Source: Polynucleobacter sp. JS-JIR-5-A7 (GTDB lineage: Bacteria; Pseudomonadota; Gammaproteobacteria; Burkholderiales; Burkholderiaceae). Taken from it: a stretch of 64,000 bases of DNA. Shown here piece by piece: positions 19,999 through 27,714 of the stretch. Where the stretch lies: NCBI RefSeq assembly GCF_018687935.1, contig NZ_CP061308.1:180048-244047 (forward strand). The letters are read 5' to 3'. The notes below the pieces were generated by a model. That model had not been told where the DNA came from, ran no database searches, and saw nothing but the letters and a program-made list of their open reading frames with translations. Both the position numbers and the translations under genes were made by a program. Within the stretch, counting starts at the first letter, position 1; every line of letters begins with the position of its first letter.

Positions 19999-21180
19999 AT
20001 GTTGAATTGGGAAGAGGAAGTTGCTCCAGCACTAGCGAAAGCTGGTCTTGCACCGCAGCCGGTTGCAGTGGAGCCACAACGCCCACAGCCAGATCAAGTA
20101 GCAATGGCAGCGCCTCAGGTAAGTACGCCTGCACCAGCCGTCTCATTGGCTGGTGGTGCAGCCTTGCGTGTTAATGCTGCTGATAAGCGTGTGATTAATG
20201 CTAAGACTGACGTTAATCAGCTGGTGCCATTTAAGTACAAATGGGCTTGGGAGAAATACTTGGCTGGTTGTGCAAATCACTGGATGCCACAAGAGATCAA
20301 TATGAACCGCGATATCGCGCTCTGGAAAGATCCGAATGGCCTTACAGAAGATGAGCGTCGCATTATTAAGCGCAATCTGGGTTTCTTTACAACTGCCGAT
20401 TCTTTAGCGGCTAATAATATTGTTTTGGGTACCTATCGCCACATTACTGCTCCAGAATGCCGCCAATACTTATTGCGTCAGGCTTTTGAAGAAGCAATTC
20501 ATACCCATGCATACCAATATATTGTGGAATCTTTAGGTTTAGATCAGTCCGAAATCTTCAACGCGTATCACGAGATTGACTCGATTCGCGCTAAAGATGA
20601 GTTCTTAATTCCGTTTATTGATGTCTTAACTGATCCAAATTTTAAGACTGGCACATTAGAAAACGATCAAAAGTTACTCCGTTCACTCATTGTTTTTGCT
20701 TGCGTAATGGAAGGTTTGTTCTTTTATGTTGGTTTTACGCAAATACTTGCAATGGGTCGTCAAAACAAAATGACGGGTGCTGCTGAGCAGTATCAATACA
20801 TCCTTCGTGATGAGTCTATGCACTGCAATTTTGGTATTGATTTGATTAACCAAATCAAGCTGGAGAACCCGCAGTTATGGACTTCTGCGTTCAAAGATGA
20901 GATCAAATCCATCTTTGAAAAAGCAGTCGAATTAGAGTACCGTTATGCCGAAGATACGATGCCTCGTGGAGTGCTCGGATTGAACGCTCCGATGTTCAAA
21001 GGGTACTTAAGATACATTTGTAATCGCAGATGTTTGCAAATAGGACTTGACGCGATGTTCCCAAATGAAGAGAATCCATTTCCATGGATGTCAGAAATGA
21101 TTGATCTGAAAAAAGAACGAAACTTTTTTGAGACACGCGTTATTGAGTATCAAACCGGTGGTGCGCTGAGTTGGGAGTAG
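19999..21180 (+). CDS. nrdB: Ribonucleoside-diphosphate reductase class Ia, beta subunit
   Basis: Radical-generating di-iron subunit partnering NrdA, 393 residues. Metal-ligand segments EEAIHTHAYQYIVESLG and DESMHCNFG are clear. The C-terminal tail, with YQTGGALSWE, resembles the peptide that docks into the alpha subunit. The first 60 or so residues are an Ala/Pro/Gln-rich extension not needed for the fold, after which homology begins near RVINAKTDVNQLVPFKY. A strong AGGAGA ribosome site precedes the ATG at 19999. A terminator follows at 21327. Confidence 0.97.
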   Translation: MLNWEEEVAPALAKAGLAPQPVAVEPQRPQPDQVAMAAPQVSTPAPAVSLAGGAALRVNAADKRVINAKTDVNQLVPFKYKWAWEKYLAGCANHWMPQEINMNRDIALWKDPNGLTEDERRIIKRNLGFFTTADSLAANNIVLGTYRHITAPECRQYLLRQAFEEAIHTHAYQYIVESLGLDQSEIFNAYHEIDSIRAKDEFLIPFIDVLTDPNFKTGTLENDQKLLRSLIVFACVMEGLFFYVGFTQILAMGRQNKMTGAAEQYQYILRDESMHCNFGIDLINQIKLENPQLWTSAFKDEIKSIFEKAVELEYRYAEDTMPRGVLGLNAPMFKGYLRYICNRRCLQIGLDAMFPNEENPFPWMSEMIDLKKERNFFETRVIEYQTGGALSWE

Positions 21181-21513
21181 TTGGCAGTAAGTAAGCGCAC
21201 AACTGGCTAAATAGGAGATTAGACGGTTGGATAGTTTAAGAAGTCAGCAGAAACAGACTCAAATCCGCAAACCCTTACTCAAGGGTGCCAGAGCTATTCT
21301 CTCCATTTTTTCCAGCACATTTAAGAAGCCGTTGTCCCTTGGGGCCACGGCTTTTTTTCCAGGATTCATTAGCGTGCAGCACTTAGCATCAAGCCGCGCG
21401 CCGATGAATGGCTCGCTCGCCAATTCCAAAAGGTTGCAAAACCAGGCGGAAATGAGTGGTCGGGTCTTCTTAATCGGTAGTTTGAACTAATCCTCACGTG
21501 AAGGAGTATGACT
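21181..21513. other. Spacer between nrdB and the histone-like gene
   Basis: This 333-base stretch holds the nrdB terminator at 21327-21358 and presumably the promoter of the histone-like gene, though no good -35/-10 pair is apparent. An 87-codon open frame at 21227-21490 runs straight through the terminator and has no recognisable product, so it is not called as a gene. Confidence 0.6.
21327..21358 (+). terminator. Rho-independent terminator after nrdB
   Basis: Outer arms AGCCGT (21327-21332) and ACGGCT (21347-21352), an inner CCC/GGG pairing, and a run of seven T residues make a convincing terminator about 150 bases after nrdB. Confidence 0.85.
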
Positions 21514-21753
21514 ATGGCAATCGCCAAGAAAAAACCTGCTGCAAAGAAACCAGCTGCTAAGAAAAAAGTAGCTGCTAAGAAACCAGCCGCTAAAAAAGTA
21601 GCTAAAAAGAAGCCAGCCGCTAAAAAGCGTCCAGCCGCTAAAAAGAAGCCAGCCGCTAAAAAGCGTCCAGCTGCTAAAAAAGCTGCCGCAAAGAAGAAGC
21701 CAGCTGCTAAGAAGCGTCCAGCTGCAAAAAAGCGCGTAGCAAAAAAAAAGTAA
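21514..21753 (+). CDS. Histone H1-like lysine/alanine-rich nucleoid protein (0-frame product)
   Basis: A 79-residue, very basic protein made almost wholly of PAAKK/KPAAKKR pentad repeats. It resembles the C-terminal domain of histone H1 and the HC2/BpH1-like proteins of chlamydiae and betaproteobacteria, expected to bind DNA non-specifically. The start is the ATG at 21514, seven bases after GGAG; the ATG at 21508 is too close to that site. The frame ends TAA at 21751-21753, immediately after nine A residues. Coding of the same character continues in the -1 frame to 21878, so this product may be only the short form (see the recoding site and extension). Confidence 0.8.
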   Translation: MAIAKKKPAAKKPAAKKKVAAKKPAAKKVAKKKPAAKKRPAAKKKPAAKKRPAAKKAAAKKKPAAKKRPAAKKRVAKKK

Positions 21754-21780
21754 GTAAGCCTGCTGCGAAGAAAGCGGGCT
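21744..21780 (+). promoter_or_regulatory. Candidate programmed -1 frameshift site (slippery heptamer plus stem-loop)
   Basis: The heptamer A AAA AAG (21744-21750) is in the correct phase (X XXY YYZ) and abuts the 0-frame stop TAA. After a 6-base spacer, arms AGCCTGCT (21757-21764) and AGCGGGCT (21773-21780) pair over eight base pairs, one a G-U, around an 8-base loop. This is the dnaX-like layout. The A9 run (21741-21749) could also allow transcriptional slippage by adding one A. Confidence 0.6.
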
Positions 21781-21878
21781 CTGCTGTAAAAAAGCCCGTG
21801 GCTAAGAAAGCTGCACCAGCGACTAGTGCGTTGAATCCTGCTGCTGCTTGGCCCTTCCCAACTGGCACACGTCCTTAA
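21750..21878 (+). CDS. -1 frame C-terminal extension of the histone H1-like protein
   Basis: Forty-two codons read in the -1 frame from GTA at 21750 to the TAA at 21876-21878. They begin VSKPAAKKAGSAVKKPVAKK, so the lysine/alanine repeat style continues, and close with ALNPAAAWPFPTGTRP. A proline/aromatic tail of this type is, from memory, found at the end of related betaproteobacterial histone-like proteins. Added to the 0-frame part it would give a 121-residue protein. It is reached only by frameshifting, transcriptional slippage or a corrected homopolymer length. A terminator follows 17 bases later, so the transcript covers both frames. Confidence 0.65.
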   Translation, partial: VSKPAAKKAGSAVKKPVAKKAAPATSALNPAAAWPFPTGTRP

Positions 21879-21894
21879 TCAGACGGGTGTTATT

Positions 21895-21926
21895 AAAAGG
21901 GGTCTCTCACGAGACCCCTTTTTTAT
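21895..21926 (+). terminator. Rho-independent terminator after the histone-like gene
   Basis: Twelve-base arms (AAAAGGGGTCTC at 21895-21906 and GAGACCCCTTTT at 21911-21922) with a TCAC loop and further T residues. It is just after the stop of the -1 frame, which supports the gene reaching 21878. Confidence 0.92.
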
Positions 21927-21958
21927 TGACTATAGGCTTTGATTATTTTGAATCAAGG

Positions 21959-22918
21959 TTAAAAGCTAAAGCCAAATGCTGCTTTAAATTGGTCTGCGAT
22001 CTCTGCTTTGCTGAGTTGATGATTTTGTGGTCCTTGATGGGTAATCTTGATCGAACCCATTAGGCTGGCCAAGCGACCAGTGGTTTCCCAATCCATTTCA
22101 TTCTCAAGACCAAACAAGAGTCCGCCACGAAATGCGTCGCCGCATCCAGTGGGGTCGACTACTTTTCCTGCCGGTACTGGAGGAATCGAGATACATTTGC
22201 CTTCGGTATAAATATCAGCACCTTCTGCACCCTTGGTCACGATCAGTGCTTTGACACGCTCAGCAACCTTTGACAAGCTCAAGCCAGTTCGCTGCGAAAG
22301 CATTTCGCCTTCATAGTCGTTAACCGCTAAATAGCTGGCGATATCAACTAGCTCTAAGAGCTCTGGCCCGTTAAACATTGGCAATCCTTGACCGGGATCG
22401 AAGACAAACGGAATATTGGCTTCTGCTAATTGATGGCAGTGTTCCCACATTCCTTGGCGACCATCAGGCGCAACGATGCCGAATTTAGCTGCCCCTTTGG
22501 AGTTTTTGCTTCTTTCGGTGATTACTGCAGAAACTAGATTAAGGTGCGACTCGTCCATCGCGCCTGGATGGAATGCCGTGATTTGGTTATTGGCTTGATC
22601 AGTGGTGATCATTGCTTGTGCCGTAAATGCATTTTCAATTTGGCGAATATGGCTCGCATCAATATTCAGTTGCTTTAAGCGGCTCATGTAGGGCGCTGCA
22701 TCGCCACCAACAGTTGCCATGATGATGGGATCTCCTCCCAAAAGGCTGAGGTTGTAGGCAATATTGCCTGCACAACCACCAAATTCTCGGCGCATGGTTG
22801 GTACTAAAAAGGCCACATTCAAGATGTGGATCTGCTCAGGGAGAATTTGATCGGCAAATTTGCCTTCAAAGTTCATGATGGTGTCGTAAGCGATAGAGCC
22901 GCAGATCAAGCTAGCCAT
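21959..22918 (-). CDS. PfkB-family carbohydrate/nucleoside kinase
   Basis: Soluble ribokinase-fold kinase, 319 residues. The N-terminal MASLICGSIAYDTIM, the glycine pair segment REFGGCAGNIAYNLSLLGG, and the catalytic anion-hole motif DPTGCGDAFRGG near residue 255 are diagnostic. Members of this subgroup are often annotated as adenosine kinase-like or simply carbohydrate kinase, and the phosphate acceptor cannot be decided here. It is the last gene of a minus-strand run from aroQ through accB, accC and prmA. It starts about 50 bases after the PrmA fusion gene and may be co-transcribed with it. Confidence 0.88.
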   Translation of the reverse strand: MASLICGSIAYDTIMNFEGKFADQILPEQIHILNVAFLVPTMRREFGGCAGNIAYNLSLLGGDPIIMATVGGDAAPYMSRLKQLNIDASHIRQIENAFTAQAMITTDQANNQITAFHPGAMDESHLNLVSAVITERSKNSKGAAKFGIVAPDGRQGMWEHCHQLAEANIPFVFDPGQGLPMFNGPELLELVDIASYLAVNDYEGEMLSQRTGLSLSKVAERVKALIVTKGAEGADIYTEGKCISIPPVPAGKVVDPTGCGDAFRGGLLFGLENEMDWETTGRLASLMGSIKITHQGPQNHQLSKAEIADQFKAAFGFSF

Positions 22919-22967
22919 AAATTACTTTCTGTAATGGGTAAGGTAATAAAAAATGAATAAAAGGAGA

Positions 22968-24515
22968 TTATTCAGGATAAAGAATACGTACTCGATACCC
23001 AGCAGTAGTCGGCGGCAGGATAATCGGCAGTTCTGCTTGAATCATTTCTCCAGCAGGTGCACCAATTTTCAAAAAATCAGGATGAGATTCTTGCCAAGAT
23101 AGTGGTAACCATTCATTTGGGCTGAACCGAATTGATTTCAACTCAGATTCTTCTGCATCAGTGAGAGAAATTTCTAAATTTGGCAACAAAATTGGAATTG
23201 CGAGTCGATTTTGTATTTCAATTTGTAATATTGATTGATTTAGGGCGTTTTTAAGGCCCTCTCCCGCGTTTTCTGGGGTTAGTGCGGCAGAAGTTATTTT
23301 CCATGCAGCAAAATCGCTTACAGGGCGATTAAAGCACTTCAGTGCGCTACACAATTTCTCATCAATCTGCTGCAATATCGAAAATGCGCCAACTGAAAAT
23401 GAATTTGATGAGCCATCTACTCTTGGTGCTAGTAAAGGTAGCAGAGAATTCCTAGATAAATGCTCGCCAAAAATGAGGAGCAAAGTCAAAAGGCAAACTA
23501 AAAGGATCCGCTTAAGACTTTTTTTTTGACTAGGCACTGCAAAAGGAGCTACAGCATCGGGAATGGATTTAGTACTTTGTTTGTCTTGCTCGAGGATTCC
23601 TTGCAAGCATACCCAGCCTTCACTTTCCTTCCAAATGGCAAGTTTGAGCCATTGACTATAGGTCGCAATTACCTCATCCGCTTGTCGCGCCAGCACGCCA
23701 GACAAAATGATATGTCCGCCGGCACGCATTTTATTGACCAGAGCGGGGGCAAGCACTTGCAAGGGATTGGCCAAGATATTGGCCATCACGATATCGTATT
23801 TCGTTTCTGCCGCTAGCTCTGGTGCGCCTTCGGTTGGTAAAACAAAGCCAATAACCGTATTGTTAATTTCTGCATTGCTACGCGCCGCAATCATGGATTG
23901 GGGATCTATATCCGTACCAACAACTGGATTGCAACCCAGTTTTGCGGCTGCAATCGCCAAAATCCCAGATCCACAACCATAATCAAGCAAACTCTGGTTC
24001 TTTAAATTGGAGTGCTCCTCAAGCCAAAGTAAGCACAGGTGTGTTGTGGGGTGGCTACCAGTTCCGAAGGCAAGTCCAGGATCTACTGCTAAACAAATTG
24101 CATCGGGATCAGTTGGAGCTTCATGCCATGAGGGTACAACCCAGATACGTTTTCCAATTTGGATCGGTGTAAATTGGCTTTGCGTCAGTCGGACCCAATC
24201 TTGCTCTTCAATGGTTTTTTCTTGGGGCGGGGCTAATGCAAAGCCTGCTTCATTTAGAGTGGCGAGCAGTTCGGGAATGAATTCTGCTCTGTCTGAGTGA
24301 TCAATCTCAGGGTTAAAAAGAGCGGTAACGGCAGATCTATCCCATGCTTGGACTTTGGGCGATAGGCCGGGCTCTCCGTAAAGGGGGTTCTCATCGTTCC
24401 CCCCTGCGGCTTCATCTTCTACAGTGACAGAGAGTGCTCCTAGTTCGAGTAAGGCATCGCCTAAGGGCTCGGCAGTTTCAGCGGCTACCGTGAATACCAG
24501 TTCACGATAAGACAT
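22968..24515 (-). CDS. prmA: Ribosomal protein L11 methyltransferase fused to a membrane-anchored DUF3426 domain
   Basis: The N-terminal 308 residues are PrmA, which trimethylates ribosomal protein L11: SAM-binding DYGCGSGILAIAAAKLG (178-194), VDPGLAFGTGSHPTT (144-158) and NILANPLQVL (246-255). After a 25-residue linker comes one transmembrane helix (about 336-350) and a DUF3426 domain (about 375-513). In related bacteria DUF3426 is in a separate downstream protein with an N-terminal MJ0042 zinc ribbon, which is missing here. The 515-residue frame is unbroken. The methyltransferase should face the cytoplasm with DUF3426 in the periplasm. It lies 27 bases after accC. Confidence 0.9.
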   Translation of the reverse strand: MSYRELVFTVAAETAEPLGDALLELGALSVTVEDEAAGGNDENPLYGEPGLSPKVQAWDRSAVTALFNPEIDHSDRAEFIPELLATLNEAGFALAPPQEKTIEEQDWVRLTQSQFTPIQIGKRIWVVPSWHEAPTDPDAICLAVDPGLAFGTGSHPTTHLCLLWLEEHSNLKNQSLLDYGCGSGILAIAAAKLGCNPVVGTDIDPQSMIAARSNAEINNTVIGFVLPTEGAPELAAETKYDIVMANILANPLQVLAPALVNKMRAGGHIILSGVLARQADEVIATYSQWLKLAIWKESEGWVCLQGILEQDKQSTKSIPDAVAPFAVPSQKKSLKRILLVCLLTLLLIFGEHLSRNSLLPLLAPRVDGSSNSFSVGAFSILQQIDEKLCSALKCFNRPVSDFAAWKITSAALTPENAGEGLKNALNQSILQIEIQNRLAIPILLPNLEISLTDAEESELKSIRFSPNEWLPLSWQESHPDFLKIGAPAGEMIQAELPIILPPTTAGYRVRILYPE

Positions 24516-24542
24516 GGAGTGCTCGCATGAATTTGGAGTGAA

Positions 24543-25907
24543 TTAGGATTTACCGCGACTTGCAGCTTGCTCTTCTAAGCGATGCTCTAAGTAGTGAATG
24601 CTGGTACCACCTTCCATGAAGTTGGGATCAAGCATCAGTTCGCGGTGAAGCGGAACATTAGTAGTAATCCCATCAATCACCATCTCAGACAAGGCAATTT
24701 GCATGCGGCGAATCGCTTGCTCGCGAGTATTGCCGTAAGAAATTAACTTACCAATCATGGAATCGTAATTTGAGGGGACTACATAGCCACTATAGGCATG
24801 AGAATCTACGCGAATACCAGGACCGCCAGGCATATGGAATGAACCAATTTTCCCTGGACTTGGCGTGAACTTGAATGGGTCTTCTGCATTCAGACGGCAT
24901 TCAATTGCATGGCCGCGGAACACAATATCTTTTTGGCGATAAGCCAATTTGAGACCAGCGGCAATTCGAATTTGTTCTTGAACGATATCTACACCAGTGA
25001 TCATTTCTGTGACTGGATGTTCAACCTGAACGCGAGTATTCATCTCAATAAAGAAAAATTCACCGTTTTCATAGAGGAACTCAAAAGTTCCGGCACCACG
25101 ATAGCCAATTTTTCTACAAGCTTCAGCACAACGTTCACCAATTTTGGCAATCAAGCGACGGTCAATGCCAGGAGCTGGTGCTTCTTCAATCACTTTTTGA
25201 TGGCGACGTTGCATTGAGCAATCACGTTCACCTAACCAAATAGCATTGCCATGGGTGTCAGCCAGAATTTGAATCTCAACATGGCGAGGTTTTTCTAAAA
25301 ACTTCTCCATATAGACTTCTGGATTACCGAATGCGCGCCCAGCTTCCTCGCGAGTCATATTGACAGCATTGATTAGCGCAGCTTCAGTATGGACAACACG
25401 CATACCGCGTCCACCACCTCCACCAGCAGCCTTAATGATGACTGGGTAACCCACTTTTTTAGCGGTAGCAATAATTTCTTTTGGATCATCTGGTAGCGCA
25501 CCTTCAGAACCAGGTACGCAGGGTACACCGGCTTTAATCATGGCGCGCTTAGCCGAAACTTTGTCGCCCATCAAGCGAATCGAGGCAGCAGTAGGACCAA
25601 TAAAGGCAAAACCAGATTTTTCAACACGCTCTGCAAAATCGGCATTTTCAGAGAGGAAGCCATATCCAGGGTGAATCGCTTCGGCATCAGTCACCTCTGC
25701 TGCAGAAATGATTGCAGGCATATTGAGATAACTTAGTGGCGAAGGTGCAGGCCCAATGCAGACCGCCTCATCAGCAAGCTTCACATACTTAGCTTCTTTA
25801 TCTGCAGTGGAATAGACCACGACGGTTTTGATTCCCAACTCGCGGCATGCGCGTTGGATACGGAGAGCAATTTCTCCCCGATTGGCAATCAGAATCTTAT
25901 CGAACAT
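24543..25907 (-). CDS. accC: Acetyl-CoA carboxylase, biotin carboxylase subunit
   Basis: ATP-grasp enzyme that carboxylates biotin on AccB, the first half-reaction of fatty-acid synthesis, 454 residues. It opens with FDKILIANRGEIALRIQRAC. The flexible glycine loop AAGGGGGRGMRVVH, EKFLEKPRHVEIQ, and the catalytic stretch EMNTRVQVEHPVTEMITG are all intact. It is in the conserved accB-accC order, about 47 bases after accB, and is followed by prmA, a linkage common in betaproteobacteria. Confidence 0.98.
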   Translation of the reverse strand: MFDKILIANRGEIALRIQRACRELGIKTVVVYSTADKEAKYVKLADEAVCIGPAPSPLSYLNMPAIISAAEVTDAEAIHPGYGFLSENADFAERVEKSGFAFIGPTAASIRLMGDKVSAKRAMIKAGVPCVPGSEGALPDDPKEIIATAKKVGYPVIIKAAGGGGGRGMRVVHTEAALINAVNMTREEAGRAFGNPEVYMEKFLEKPRHVEIQILADTHGNAIWLGERDCSMQRRHQKVIEEAPAPGIDRRLIAKIGERCAEACRKIGYRGAGTFEFLYENGEFFFIEMNTRVQVEHPVTEMITGVDIVQEQIRIAAGLKLAYRQKDIVFRGHAIECRLNAEDPFKFTPSPGKIGSFHMPGGPGIRVDSHAYSGYVVPSNYDSMIGKLISYGNTREQAIRRMQIALSEMVIDGITTNVPLHRELMLDPNFMEGGTSIHYLEHRLEEQAASRGKS

Positions 25908-25954
25908 GTAGGCTCTGAGTTAGGTAATAAAGATTGGAAAGAAAGGCAGAGAAA

Positions 25955-26416
25955 TTAAGCAATGACAAATAAGGGCTGATCAAACTCAACGCCCTGACCA
26001 TTCTCACAAAGAATTTCTTTAATGACCCCCGCTTGTTCTGATTCGATTTCGTTAAGCAATTTCATCGCTTCAATGATGCACAGTGTTTGACCAACTTTAA
26101 CAGTGTCACCAACGTTGACGAAGTTAGGCGATTCTGGATTTGGGGCGCGATAGAAAGTGCCCACCATGGGTGAGCGTGCAATAAACCCAGCTTCAGCTGC
26201 AGGCGCATCTAGAACGGGTGATGCAGCAGCTTCAGCAGCAGGCGCTGCTTGCATCGTGTGTGTCGGAGCGGGATTGGTATAAACCACGTGTCCAGTAGGA
26301 ACTGCAGAGCCGGCATTCACAATGCGAACACGGTCTTCACCTTCGTTGACCTCTAATTCGGAAATGCCTGATTCAGAAACTAAGTCGATCAAGGTTTTGA
26401 GTTTTCTTAGATCCAT
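25955..26416 (-). CDS. accB: Acetyl-CoA carboxylase, biotin carboxyl carrier protein
   Basis: Small carrier that presents covalently bound biotin to AccC and the carboxyltransferase, 153 residues. The start MDLRKLKTLIDLV at 26416 is the family N-terminus. An Ala/Pro-rich hinge covers about residues 45-78. The biotinyl domain (79-153) carries EAMKL with the target lysine at 119. The frame is open further upstream to 26518, but that part overlaps aroQ and has no BCCP similarity, so it is excluded. It follows aroQ by 35 bases in the widespread aroQ-accB-accC operon. Confidence 0.97.
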   Translation of the reverse strand: MDLRKLKTLIDLVSESGISELEVNEGEDRVRIVNAGSAVPTGHVVYTNPAPTHTMQAAPAAEAAASPVLDAPAAEAGFIARSPMVGTFYRAPNPESPNFVNVGDTVKVGQTLCIIEAMKLLNEIESEQAGVIKEILCENGQGVEFDQPLFVIA

Positions 26417-26451
26417 ATGAGTGAGTCCTCTCTTGAAATTCTTTAAATAGC

Positions 26452-26901
26452 TTATTTTTGTATGCGGGCGATCGCAGCTTGCAGGGCTAATTCGTAGCCA
26501 ATAGCTCCAAGACCACAAATCACACCGGTAGCGATATCTGATAGATAAGAGTGTTTGCGGAACTCTTCTCTTTGGTGAATGTTTGATAGATGCACTTCGG
26601 TAAACGGAATGGCTACACCAGCTAAAACGTCACGTAAGGCAACGCTGGTATGGGTAAATGCACCAGGATTAATGATGATGAAATCCACGCCATCTTGTTT
26701 AGCCTTCTGAATGCGGTCAATTAACTCGCCTTCATGATTACTTTGGTAGCTACTTAGATCGACAGATTGGGCTTTTGCAAGATCCCCCAGCTTTTGGTGG
26801 ATATCTTCCAGGGTAGTTTTCCCATAAACCTCAGGCTCACGGGTTCCCAATAGATTGAGGTTGGGGCCTTGAATAACCAGAATTGATGCTTTTTTAGACA
26901 T
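26452..26901 (-). CDS. aroQ: 3-dehydroquinate dehydratase, type II
   Basis: Third enzyme of the shikimate pathway, a small dodecameric class II dehydroquinase of 149 residues. The motifs IQGPNLNLLGTREPEVYG (catalytic tyrosine), IINPGAFTHTSVALRDVL, EVHLSNIHQREEFRKHS and GVICGLGAIGYELAL are complete. It is the first gene of the minus-strand aroQ-accB-accC group. Another shikimate gene, aroE, lies at 32852-33757. Confidence 0.97.
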   Translation of the reverse strand: MSKKASILVIQGPNLNLLGTREPEVYGKTTLEDIHQKLGDLAKAQSVDLSSYQSNHEGELIDRIQKAKQDGVDFIIINPGAFTHTSVALRDVLAGVAIPFTEVHLSNIHQREEFRKHSYLSDIATGVICGLGAIGYELALQAAIARIQK

Positions 26902-27160
26902 AGATCCCTATTTTTAGAGGCAGTTAGATGTCAATGATTTAATTTGGCTTTAGGCCGCTAATCTGTAAGTTGAGCAACTTGATGCATCACCTGCTAAGGA
27001 TGCGAGTATACCCTCTGGGGTCTTGAAAATGCCCAAAAATGCCTTTAGGAAGCAAATTTTTTACTGCTATTCAGAGTAAATATAAAAATGATGGGTGTAA
27101 TTGCTTAATATTTAAGCAATTTTTAATGGAATACTGAGGGTTAAAAGTCTTTAAAAATCT
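26902..27160. other. Non-coding spacer upstream of aroQ
   Basis: A 259-base AT-rich spacer that must hold the aroQ promoter (minus strand) and the 3' end of the TlpA transcript. The only structure seen is an inverted repeat at 27099-27121 (arms AATTGCTTAA / TTAAGCAATT, 3-base loop). Its T run lies on the plus-strand side, where no gene would use it, so its role is unclear. Confidence 0.5.
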
Positions 27161-27688
27161 TTATAACTCTGAATTAATGACTTTTCTGAGCTCTTCTTCG
27201 CTTATCTTCCCTAATTTACTATAAATAGACTTACCTTTTGAATTGATGATGACTGTGAAGGGTAGGGCGCCTTGGGTATTGCCCATTTGTTTGGAGAGAT
27301 TACTACCCTCTAACCCACCAATCACAATGGGATAAGAAACAGGGGTTTTTTTAAGAAATTCGCGTATGTTAGATGGTGAATCAATGCCGATACCAACAAT
27401 TAACACATTTTTAGTGGCATATTCTTGGGCAATTTTGTTTAAAGCAGGCATTTCTTCTACGCAAGGGGGGCACCAGGAGGCCCAAAAGTTCACAACGAGT
27501 ACTTTTGCTCGCCAATTTTCAGAATTTGCCGATTTACCATCGGGTGTTTGCCAAGGGTTGCCAAAGAAAGCTTTGATAGATGGGTCGCTCGCCAAGCCTG
27601 TTTGCGAAATCCACTGAGATGAAAAGACTCCAGCAAGGAGCGCCAGAAGACTAATTCCGCCAATCATGATCCACTGTCTTCGATTCAT
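27161..27688 (-). CDS. TlpA/ResA-type thiol:disulfide oxidoreductase
   Basis: Membrane-anchored periplasmic thioredoxin-like protein, 175 residues. One N-terminal signal anchor (about residues 7-24) precedes a thioredoxin fold with the redox motif WCPPC (cysteines 73 and 76) and a cis-proline in ALPFTVIIN. Such proteins reduce apocytochrome c or other periplasmic disulfides. It is divergent from mpl with 26 bases between the starts, and no cytochrome c maturation operon is next to it, so the partner is unknown. Confidence 0.9.
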   Translation of the reverse strand: MNRRQWIMIGGISLLALLAGVFSSQWISQTGLASDPSIKAFFGNPWQTPDGKSANSENWRAKVLVVNFWASWCPPCVEEMPALNKIAQEYATKNVLIVGIGIDSPSNIREFLKKTPVSYPIVIGGLEGSNLSKQMGNTQGALPFTVIINSKGKSIYSKLGKISEEELRKVINSEL

Positions 27689-27714
27689 TGCAACTCCTTC
27701 GCTAAAATTCGCTA

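Noticed and set aside
21227..21490. An 87-codon plus-strand frame between nrdB and the histone-like gene
   Set aside because: It runs through the nrdB terminator at 21327-21358, has no recognisable motif, and its composition looks non-coding.
26417..26518. Upstream extension of the accB frame
   Set aside because: It overlaps aroQ and carries no biotin-carrier similarity; the conserved protein begins at 26416.
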